DNA of 64,000 nucleotides from NCBI RefSeq assembly GCF_943373825.1, contig NZ_CALSBP010000002.1:1043501-1107500 (forward strand), given 5' to 3'. A model generated the notes under the pieces. The model worked only from the letters and a program-made list of their open reading frames with translations, made no database searches and had not been told where the DNA came from. Origin of the DNA: Aquimarina spinulae (GTDB lineage Bacteria > Bacteroidota > Bacteroidia > Flavobacteriales > Flavobacteriaceae). This document shows, piece after piece, positions 57,479 through 64,000 of the stretch (its first letter is position 1; each line of letters opens with the position of its first letter). Position numbers and translations under genes: made by a program.

Positions 57479-58177
57479 CTATATTATGGATTCATCTGCA
57501 AAGCTAAAATAGTTTTTTTCTGTAATAACAAGATGATCCAGTAGATTGATATCTAAAGTTATCCCTGCTTGTTTTAGTTTTTGGGTTAATATTTTATCTG
57601 ATTGACTTGGCATCACTACTCCACTAGGATGATTATGTCCTAATATTATTCCTGTAGCGCCATATTCTAAAGCAGATCTAAAAACGATTCGAGCATCTAC
57701 CAGAGTTCCTGTCTTTCCTCCAACACTTATCTGCTTTTTCTGAATTACTTTATTTGCATTATTCAGAAACAGCACCCAAAATTCCTCATGCTCAAGATCT
57801 CCTATGATAGGGTGAAAAAGATGAAATGCATCTTTACTACACGTAATTTTTGGTACTATGGGTACGTTTTCATCTCTTCGTCTTCTTCCTAATTCTAAAC
57901 CGGCAACAATAGCTATCGCTTTAGCTTCGCCAATCCCCTTAAAATTTATCAATTGTTTTACTGATAATTTTCCCAATGCATTAATTTCATGATCGACGCT
58001 AGCCAAAATACGCTTACTTAATGCAACGGCACTTTCTTCGCGATTACCCGAACCAATGAGTATCGCAATCAATTCTGCATCTGTTAATGCGTTCTTCCCT
58101 TTAGCGATTAATTTTTCTCTTGGACGATCATTTTCACTCCATTCCTTGATAGAAAATGAAGAATTTAATTTACTCAT
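57479..58177 (-). CDS. radC: RadC family JAB/MPN-domain protein
   Basis: A 232-residue protein with an N-terminal helix-hairpin-helix region (about 28-98; LTDAELIAILIGSG, NFKGIGEAKAIAIVAGLELGRR) and a C-terminal JAMM metalloprotease-like domain. The metal site HNHPSGVVMPSQSD has His181, His183, Ser191 and Asp194 in the exact HxHx7SxxD pattern. Despite its name, a role in DNA repair is not established. It is the first gene of a run with the deacetylase-like gene (46 bases later) and the YjjG-type gene. Confidence 0.93.
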   Translation of the reverse strand: MSKLNSSFSIKEWSENDRPREKLIAKGKNALTDAELIAILIGSGNREESAVALSKRILASVDHEINALGKLSVKQLINFKGIGEAKAIAIVAGLELGRRRRDENVPIVPKITCSKDAFHLFHPIIGDLEHEEFWVLFLNNANKVIQKKQISVGGKTGTLVDARIVFRSALEYGATGIILGHNHPSGVVMPSQSDKILTQKLKQAGITLDINLLDHLVITEKNYFSFADESII

Positions 58178-58324
58178 ATAACAAGTTTAACAATTAAAAA
58201 TAGTCGGTAAATCCTATCTGTAAGTATAAACTATTTATCTCAATTACAACAACTTATTCTCGAATTAATATCACTATATTAACACTTCATTTATTGCCAA
58301 ATTGTATTATTTCGCTATATATAT

Positions 58325-58355
58325 TTGTTTGAAAATGAAAGTTTTACTATATTTG
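58325..58355 (+). promoter_or_regulatory. promoter of the small secreted protein gene
   Basis: TTG (58325-58327), 20 bases, TATATTTG (58348-58355), an exact TAnnTTTG match. Transcription would start near 58362, 34 bases before the first possible ATG. Confidence 0.55.
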
Positions 58356-58395
58356 GTCACCCTTAATCCAAAAATGAATATTTTAACACCTTCAA

Positions 58396-58851
58396 ATGAA
58401 CCTATTTATGAAGAATATTTTTACTTTCGTTTTACTTCTTGCAACCGTGAGTTTCTATGGGCAGGATAAGAAGATTTCGTTTCTTAATTTAGTAGGAAAT
58501 AACATACAAGTCCCTAAGGGATGCCAAGCGCAATCTGAATATGAACTACAAGCTTGTGACGGAACATCAATAAAATGGGATTATTATAATGATGACATGT
58601 TATCTGCAGTTTTTGATGCTACAATAACGGCATTTGCAGAAAGTAATAGTTCAAAAACAGAAGTAACCTTTACTTCTTTTGGTGCTCAACTAAAAGGATA
58701 TAAATTTAAAATGGGAACTACTTTCCAATATTTTTTGAAAGGAACAATTAAAGATCAACCGTTAATGATCAATTTGGGTACTCCAAAAGATATTGCAAAT
58801 AATGATGATCTAGATGGGTTTCTAAGTCTTTTCTTTGATGAGGTAAGTTAA
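58396..58851 (+). CDS. small secreted protein of unknown function
   Basis: A 151-residue exported protein; if the ATG at 58408 is used it has 147 residues. Both starts leave a good signal peptide (KNIFTFVLLLATVSFYGQ). The mature part has two Cys (KGCQAQSEYELQACDG) likely to form a disulfide, a central strand-rich region (KTEVTFTSFGAQLKGYKFKMG) and an acidic end. I do not recognise a family. It is flanked by its own promoter and terminator, so it is a single-gene unit. Confidence 0.75.
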   Translation: MNLFMKNIFTFVLLLATVSFYGQDKKISFLNLVGNNIQVPKGCQAQSEYELQACDGTSIKWDYYNDDMLSAVFDATITAFAESNSSKTEVTFTSFGAQLKGYKFKMGTTFQYFLKGTIKDQPLMINLGTPKDIANNDDLDGFLSLFFDEVS

Positions 58852-58874
58852 AAAAACATATATAATATTCTATA

Positions 58875-58908
58875 AAAGGCTAATCATATGATTAGCCTTT
58901 ATTTTTTT
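58875..58908 (+). terminator. intrinsic terminator after the small secreted protein gene
   Basis: A perfect 26-base palindrome (58875-58887 with 58888-58900), core GGCTAATCAT, followed by A and seven T. Confidence 0.85.
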
Positions 58909-58922
58909 AGACTAAAAAGTGG

Positions 58923-58930
58923 TATTTTTG
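58923..58930 (+). promoter_or_regulatory. candidate -7 box for the DUF1569 gene
   Basis: TATTTTTG matches TAnnTTTG exactly, 25 bases before the ATG at 58956 and just after the preceding terminator. No spaced TTG is seen. Confidence 0.35.
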
Positions 58931-58955
58931 AGTACACCGCCTAAAAAAATGTATT

Positions 58956-59399
58956 ATGAAATCCCTACTCGATCCAGCCGCACATAACGAGATAGAAAAT
59001 CGCATAAACAAATTATCTGTTACTAGTAATGCTATCTGGGGAAAAATGAATGTTTCACAAATGTTTCATCATTGTCAATTTCCATTAAAAATTGCTTTAA
59101 AAAAAGATCACCCCGAACTTAAACCCAATATATTGGCTAAGCTACTCTTCAAAAAATCTATGTATAATGATAAACCATGGAGAAAAAACTTGCCAACACA
59201 TTCAAAACTAAAAGTAGTTGAGCAAAAGGATTTTGAAACCGAGAAAGAAAAACTTTTACATCTTGTAACCGAATTTTCTAACCAGAAAGATAAAAAAGAA
59301 TGGGAGCCTCATCCAATGTTCGGGAAATTTACTAATAAACAATGGGGACAACTACAATATAAACATCTGGATCATCATCTTCAACAGTTTAACGCATAA
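58956..59399 (+). CDS. DUF1569 (DinB-like) family protein
   Basis: A 147-residue cytoplasmic protein of the DUF1569 family, a four-helix DinB-like fold that often binds a metal through three His. The signature WGKMNVSQMFHHCQFPLKIAL gives two adjacent His (38-39), and the C-terminal KHLDHHLQQF supplies the others. FGKFTNKQWGQLQYKHLDHH is a typical family ending. The function is unknown. It converges on mpl with a 116-base gap in which I see no strong terminator. Confidence 0.85.
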   Translation: MKSLLDPAAHNEIENRINKLSVTSNAIWGKMNVSQMFHHCQFPLKIALKKDHPELKPNILAKLLFKKSMYNDKPWRKNLPTHSKLKVVEQKDFETEKEKLLHLVTEFSNQKDKKEWEPHPMFGKFTNKQWGQLQYKHLDHHLQQFNA

Positions 59400-59515
59400 C
59401 TTCTAAAAACACTAGTATAAGAAAAACATTATCCAGAAGTCCTAAACCATGAGTTGTTGGTCAAACCAATCAAAAAAGTATAAAAGATTTACAATCAAGT
59501 CTATTGAAAACACTT

Positions 59516-60874
59516 TCAGTTTTCAATCCAATGTTTCACTTCGTTAAAATCCAATCCTCCATAATTACCACTACTCATAAGTAATAGTGCAGAATTATCT
59601 AAATCTTTCTGCTTTAAATACTGCTGAAAACTTCCTGGATCGGTATAAATAATGAGATCATTGCGATTAAAAGCTTCGGCAATTTGCGAAGCAGAAACTT
59701 CCTTAAGCTGTTTTATCTTTACGGCATGAGGGGAGTAAAACACTACTGCCTCATCGGCGGCATCCAAAGCGCCTTCATATTCTTTTAAAAATGAAGCATC
59801 CAGACTACTATAGGTGTGTAACTCTAGACAGGCCACCACATTTCGATTTTGATATTGCTCTTTTACTGCTTTTGTAGTTGCCCTTACTTTAGATGGGCTA
59901 TGCGCAAAATCTTTATATGCCACAGCTTTATGGCTCTCTGCGATTTTTTCTAATCGCTTTGATGCTCCCGTAAAAGAAGCAATGGCCTCATAAAAATCAT
60001 CTTCATCAATTCCCATATGCTGGCAAATCCATTTTGCACCAGCAAGGTTATTTAAATTATGTGCACCAAATATTTCGATGGGCATTTCTCCTTCAGGAGT
60101 ATCTAGTAAAGTTTCTCCATCCTCTACGCGATACTGCGGAGTTACATATTCAAACTTTCGAATTGGATTTTCTGTTAACTCTGCTAGTTTTTTTACCTCA
60201 GTATCCTCTTGATTATATACCAATGCGCCACCATTAACAATAGAATTCATAAAAATTCTAAACTGATCGACATACATATCAAAAGTCGGAAATACATTAA
60301 TATGGTCCCAGGCAATCCCACTTACCAAAGCAATATTAGGGTGATACAAATGAAATTTTGGCCTGCGGTCAATCGGCGAAGATAAATACTCATCTCCTTC
60401 TAAAACGATAAAATCATTCTCTTCTGTAAGGTGCACCATGGTATCAAAACCTTCTAATTGCGCTCCTACCATATAGTCTACTTCCTTATCATGATAGTGC
60501 AGCACATGCAAAATCATAGAAGTAATCGTTGTTTTACCATGCGATCCTCCTATTACTACACGGGTCTTATTTTTGGACTGTTCGTATAAAAATTCTGGAT
60601 ACGAATATATTTTCACCCCTAATTCCTGAGCCTTAAGAAGTTCTTCATTGTCCTTTTTGGCATGCATACCCAAAATAATTGCATCAAGATCTGAAGTGAT
60701 TTTTTCTGGAAACCAACCAAATTCGGTTGGTAATAATCCATGTCGTTCTAATCTTGATTTTGAAGGTTCAAAAATAGTATCATCACTTCCTGTTATTTGA
60801 TATCCTTTTTGATGTAATGCTATGGCCAGGTTATGCATCGCACTACCTCCAATAGCTATAAAATGTACACGCAT
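59516..60874 (-). CDS. mpl: UDP-N-acetylmuramate:L-Ala-gamma-D-Glu-meso-Dap ligase Mpl
   Basis: Mpl is a Mur-family ligase that reattaches recycled tripeptide to UDP-MurNAc in peptidoglycan recycling. The 452 residues begin with the dinucleotide-like IGGSAMH loop (8-14), then the ATP loop GGSHGKTT (109-116), the central MEGDEYLS-type segment (LEGDEYLSSPIDRRPKF) and the C-terminal ligase domain (KDFAHSPSKVRATTKAV). DFAHSP rather than the DYAHHP common in MurC favours Mpl. It is divergent from the macroglobulin-like gene. Confidence 0.93.
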   Translation of the reverse strand: MRVHFIAIGGSAMHNLAIALHQKGYQITGSDDTIFEPSKSRLERHGLLPTEFGWFPEKITSDLDAIILGMHAKKDNEELLKAQELGVKIYSYPEFLYEQSKNKTRVVIGGSHGKTTITSMILHVLHYHDKEVDYMVGAQLEGFDTMVHLTEENDFIVLEGDEYLSSPIDRRPKFHLYHPNIALVSGIAWDHINVFPTFDMYVDQFRIFMNSIVNGGALVYNQEDTEVKKLAELTENPIRKFEYVTPQYRVEDGETLLDTPEGEMPIEIFGAHNLNNLAGAKWICQHMGIDEDDFYEAIASFTGASKRLEKIAESHKAVAYKDFAHSPSKVRATTKAVKEQYQNRNVVACLELHTYSSLDASFLKEYEGALDAADEAVVFYSPHAVKIKQLKEVSASQIAEAFNRNDLIIYTDPGSFQQYLKQKDLDNSALLLMSSGNYGGLDFNEVKHWIEN

Positions 60875-61213
60875 AGTAAACTCTTAAATCAGAGAGTAAA
60901 GATACAATTAACAATTAGCTAATAAAATAATGAGGTAATGAAAAATAATTTCAAGCCATAATTATTTTCCTCATTAAATCATAGGGTTTCCTAAACAAAA
61001 CAGAGACTTCCCTCATTTATCATTTCATCTGTTCTTTTTTAAGCCTTTCTTAGTCATCAAATAAAATGTGGCAGAAATTTTGATTTATAGTAACAAAATT
61101 ATCCTGACTCATTTCAAATACGTAGTTTTATGATGCTATTTACGAATTATGAAGCGTTATCATATAAAATAATACAGCACTTATTTACGTTTGTTTCACA
61201 ACCTAAAAAATAT
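60875..61213. other. 339-base divergent spacer between mpl and the macroglobulin-like gene
   Basis: It contains a long hairpin (60928-60976) but no full promoter match for either gene. The rest is AT-rich without recognisable signals. Confidence 0.4.
60928..60976. repeat. 17-bp imperfect inverted repeat upstream of mpl
   Basis: TAATGAGG (60928-60935) pairs with CCTCATTA (60969-60976), and AAAATAATT (60942-60950) with AATTATTTT (60960-60968). The two stems are stacked except for a six-base bulge on one side; the loop is nine bases. There is no T-run, so it is not a standard terminator. It may be an operator or leader structure. Confidence 0.45.
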
Positions 61214-64000
61214 ATGATGAAAAAGCATATCATCCTTATTATAATCTGTATATCAAACCTGTATATTATGAAAGGTCAAAATGACTATCAAAGTGATTGG
61301 AAAAAAGTAGAAGCTTTTAACCAGGAAGGATTACCAAAATCTGCTTTGGAGGTAGTTGAAACTATATATACTAAAGCGAAAAAAGAAAATAATGATAACC
61401 AGGTAATTAAAGCTTTTCTTCATAAGGCAAAGTATATGCTTACTCTAGAAGAAAACGCACAACTTACCATTATCAAAAACTTGAAAAGCGATATTGAAAA
61501 TAGCGAGTTTCCTAAAAGAAATATCCTAGAAAGCGTTCTTGCCAACTTATACTGGCAGTATTTTCAACAAAATCGATGGAAATTTTATAATAGAACTCAA
61601 ACTTCAGAAAAAGTTGATGTCGAAGATTTTAGAACCTGGGATCTGGAAACATTATTTGCAGAAACACACCTTTACTACCAAAAATCTCTTAAAAATGGAG
61701 TTTTGGCCCAGCAAACGAACCTTAATAAGTTTGATCAAATCTTAGATACGCGTACCGATTCTAAAAAATATCGTCCTACACTATACGATTTTTTAGCTCA
61801 TAATGCTTTAGATTTCTATAAAACCTCAGAAACCAATATTACCAAACCTTCGTATGCTTTTACTATAAATGATAAAAAATATTTACAAGAACACACTGTT
61901 TTTTCATCTTTAAAAATAGAAACCAAAGACTCATTATCATTACAATTTAATGCTTTAAAGCTATTTCAAGATTTAATAAAATTTCATGCAAGAGACAAAG
62001 CACCAGATGCTTTGATCGAAGTAAATATAGAACGCATAAAATTTGTATCAGAAAATGCTGTTTTTGGTGATAAAAAAACCGTTTTACTCGAATGCTTACA
62101 ATCAGAAAAAAAGAAATTTGCAACTCATAGTGCTTCAGCTTTATATGATTATGAAATTGCGAATTTATATAAAGAATATGCTTCTACTTATATCCCGGAA
62201 GAAAACGATACGCATCGCTGGAAATTAAAAGAAGCCTTAGAAATATGTAATGCTACAATTAAGAAATTCCCTGATTCGAGAGGAGCCAATCAATGTAAAG
62301 CATTAAAAAGTCAGATACTTCATACCGAATTAAGCATCAAAACTGAAAAATATATTCCTATACAGAAACCTGGTAGATTACTAATCACATATAAAAACCT
62401 GAATAAACTTTATTTTAGTGCTTTTAAAATTACTCCTAAGCAACTAAAAGATTTAAATAGGTTATATAAAACTGAAGATCAGATCAAATTCTTGAGTTCC
62501 TTAAAGGTAACTAAAACATGGGAAGCAGAAATTTGCGATGAACAAGACTATCAAACACATACTACCGAAGTATTATTACCCGAACTGGAGCAAGATTCAT
62601 ATCTTATTTTAGCAACGATATCAAAAGATCTTTCTCAAAAAAGCTTGTTTTCATATGGGAACACCCAGGTTACTAATTTAGCATTAACAGAAAACAGAAC
62701 TCCAGAAAAATCAATATTCCAGGTTTTAGATCGTAATAATGGAGTTCCTATTGCCAATGCTAAAATACATTTGAAAACAAATAATCAAAGAGGATACGGC
62801 AACAAATTAGATAAAACACTAATTACCGATGAAAAAGGTCAGGCATATTTAATAGTAAATACATATCACTATGATGTTAATATTACTGTTTCGTATGAGA
62901 AAGATGCTGCCAGATTTGAGGGATACTATCTAAATCAATCTCATAAACCAGATTATAGTACTAAAACTAACACTACTACTTTTCTTTTTACAGATCGTAG
63001 TATTTATAGGCCTGGACAAACTGTATATTTTAAAGGGATTATGATGTCTTCTGATGGTAAAGAAGAATTTAAAGTAGTACCTAACCAACCCACTTTTGCG
63101 ACATTAAAAGATGTAAACGGACAGGATGTAAAAACTTTACAATTCACAACTAATGATTACGGATCTTATAGCGGTGAGTTTATAATTCCTACTTCTGGAC
63201 TTACCGGGGTGTATACCATACAAACTAATAATTATAATAGTACTTCCTTTTCTGTTGAAGAGTATAAACGGCCTAAGTTTGAGGCTAAATTTAATCCGGT
63301 TACAGAGACCTATAAAGTTAATGATGAAATAAAACTTACCGGAGTTGCAACGGCTTATGCCGGTAGTGCAATTACTGATGCCAAAGTAGTGTACAGAGTA
63401 CACCGTAAAGTGCAATATCCCCGTTGGTGCTATTGGTATCCAAGACACACGGTAGAACCTCAGGAAATCACTCATGGAGAAACCGTAACCGATGAAAAAG
63501 GAGAGTACACTATTAATTTTAAAGCACTCCCTGATCTTGGAGTATCTAAAGAGGATTTACCAATTTTTAATTACGAGGTTATAGCAGATGTAATCGATAT
63601 AAACGGAGAAACACGCAGCACCACAACAATAGTTAATGTAGGATATCATGCGATAACCGCTGCTATTACAATCAAAGATAAGATTGATAAAACACAAAAA
63701 GACAACACGCTTACGATAACCACCATTAACCTAAATAACGAGTCTGTTGCAGCAGCAGGAACGGTTAAGGTTTATAAGCTGAAAGCTCCTAAAAAACCTA
63801 TGCGAATTCGCCCATGGAAAGCACCTGATTACGAAGGTTTCAAAGAAGAAAAATTTGCAGCATTATTTCCTCATGATGCTTTCAAAAATGAGCATGATTA
63901 TCGAAAATGGGATAAAGGAAATATGGTACTGGATAAACCGTTTAATACTGCATCGACAAAAGAAAATGAAACAGGAACACAACAACTTTCTTTGGGTAGC
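61214..64000 (+). CDS. alpha-2-macroglobulin-like protein, N-terminal part (continues past window edge)
   Basis: The first 929 codons of a large exported protein. I start at the first of two ATGs (61214, 61217), just before the signal peptide (KKHIILIIICISNLYIMKGQ). An in-frame ATG at 61130 would add 28 residues ahead of it and is less likely. Residues of about 25-480 are helical and extended sequence usual in Bacteroidota members. Macroglobulin domains begin near 485, with TDRSIYRPGQTVYFKG (593-608), the hallmark MG2 strand, and SVEEYKRPKFEAKF. Relatives trap or inhibit proteases in the envelope. The thioester motif, if any, would be beyond the edge. Confidence 0.88.
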   Translation, partial: MMKKHIILIIICISNLYIMKGQNDYQSDWKKVEAFNQEGLPKSALEVVETIYTKAKKENNDNQVIKAFLHKAKYMLTLEENAQLTIIKNLKSDIENSEFPKRNILESVLANLYWQYFQQNRWKFYNRTQTSEKVDVEDFRTWDLETLFAETHLYYQKSLKNGVLAQQTNLNKFDQILDTRTDSKKYRPTLYDFLAHNALDFYKTSETNITKPSYAFTINDKKYLQEHTVFSSLKIETKDSLSLQFNALKLFQDLIKFHARDKAPDALIEVNIERIKFVSENAVFGDKKTVLLECLQSEKKKFATHSASALYDYEIANLYKEYASTYIPEENDTHRWKLKEALEICNATIKKFPDSRGANQCKALKSQILHTELSIKTEKYIPIQKPGRLLITYKNLNKLYFSAFKITPKQLKDLNRLYKTEDQIKFLSSLKVTKTWEAEICDEQDYQTHTTEVLLPELEQDSYLILATISKDLSQKSLFSYGNTQVTNLALTENRTPEKSIFQVLDRNNGVPIANAKIHLKTNNQRGYGNKLDKTLITDEKGQAYLIVNTYHYDVNITVSYEKDAARFEGYYLNQSHKPDYSTKTNTTTFLFTDRSIYRPGQTVYFKGIMMSSDGKEEFKVVPNQPTFATLKDVNGQDVKTLQFTTNDYGSYSGEFIIPTSGLTGVYTIQTNNYNSTSFSVEEYKRPKFEAKFNPVTETYKVNDEIKLTGVATAYAGSAITDAKVVYRVHRKVQYPRWCYWYPRHTVEPQEITHGETVTDEKGEYTINFKALPDLGVSKEDLPIFNYEVIADVIDINGETRSTTTIVNVGYHAITAAITIKDKIDKTQKDNTLTITTINLNNESVAAAGTVKVYKLKAPKKPMRIRPWKAPDYEGFKEEKFAALFPHDAFKNEHDYRKWDKGNMVLDKPFNTASTKENETGTQQLSLGS

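Noticed and set aside
61130..61213. Upstream in-frame ATGs of the macroglobulin-like gene
   Set aside because: They would put 28 polar and mixed residues before a clear signal peptide; the ATGs at 61214/61217 fit export better.

Overview
The window is AT-rich chromosomal DNA from a member of the Bacteroidota, almost certainly a marine-type flavobacterium (Flavobacteriaceae; the SusC signal-peptide and carboxypeptidase-like segment looks Aquimarina-like, but the genus is not proven). The signs are SusC/SusD outer-membrane pairs, Rho with a long disordered insertion, promoters of the Bacteroidetes type (TTG, 19-20 bases, TAnnTTTG), DUF4293, DUF5723 and DUF1569 proteins, no recognisable Shine-Dalgarno sequences, and a fused str-S10-spc-alpha ribosomal cluster without tuf. 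I see no tRNA, rRNA, CRISPR array, insertion sequence, prophage or integrase. Most of the window is core genome.

Layout. 1-5.9 kb: an ABC exporter cut by the left edge, truA, a metallophosphoesterase, a DUF4293 membrane protein, rho and a lipoprotein MsrA. 6.2-13 kb: a secreted SH3/coiled-coil protein with a long leader, two strong terminators, then ffh-folD, a GNAT acetyltransferase and argS on the minus strand. 13.4-16.4 kb: a CpeT-like lipoprotein behind an attenuator-like hairpin, then arginase, a CtlX-type amidinohydrolase and an Rrf2 regulator. 16.6-20.7 kb: gltA, eno, carA. 20.9-38.1 kb: one minus-strand block of 32 translation and secretion genes running rpsL-rpsG-fusA-rpsJ / rplC to secY-infA / rpmJ-rpsM-rpsK / rpsD-rpoA-rplQ. 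The slashes mark control points visible in the DNA: a terminator-like leader before rplC, an internal promoter before rpmJ, and a terminator plus structured leader before rpsD.

38.1-48.1 kb: a G-depleted gene-free spacer of about 0.8 kb, then two tandem susC-susD pairs. Their promoters, leaders and first 111 codons form a direct repeat, while the receptors and SusD partners differ. No glycan enzymes or regulators lie beside them, so their ligands cannot be read. 48.3-61 kb: rlmB, a rhomboid protease, a metzincin lipoprotein, rarA, a three-gene envelope operon (lipoprotein, DUF5723 barrel, secreted protein), radC with a deacetylase-like protein that seems to have lost its metal ligands and a YjjG-type nucleotidase, a small secreted protein, a DUF1569 protein and mpl. 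61.2 kb to the right edge: the first 929 codons of an alpha-2-macroglobulin-like protein.

No clearly new defence or mobile system is present. The most unusual material is regulatory: candidate ribosomal-protein leaders before rpsD and rplC, an attenuator-like arrangement before the CpeT homologue, the strongly C>G-skewed spacer upstream of the first susC, and the duplicated susC 5' module. All promoter, terminator and leader calls were made by eye.
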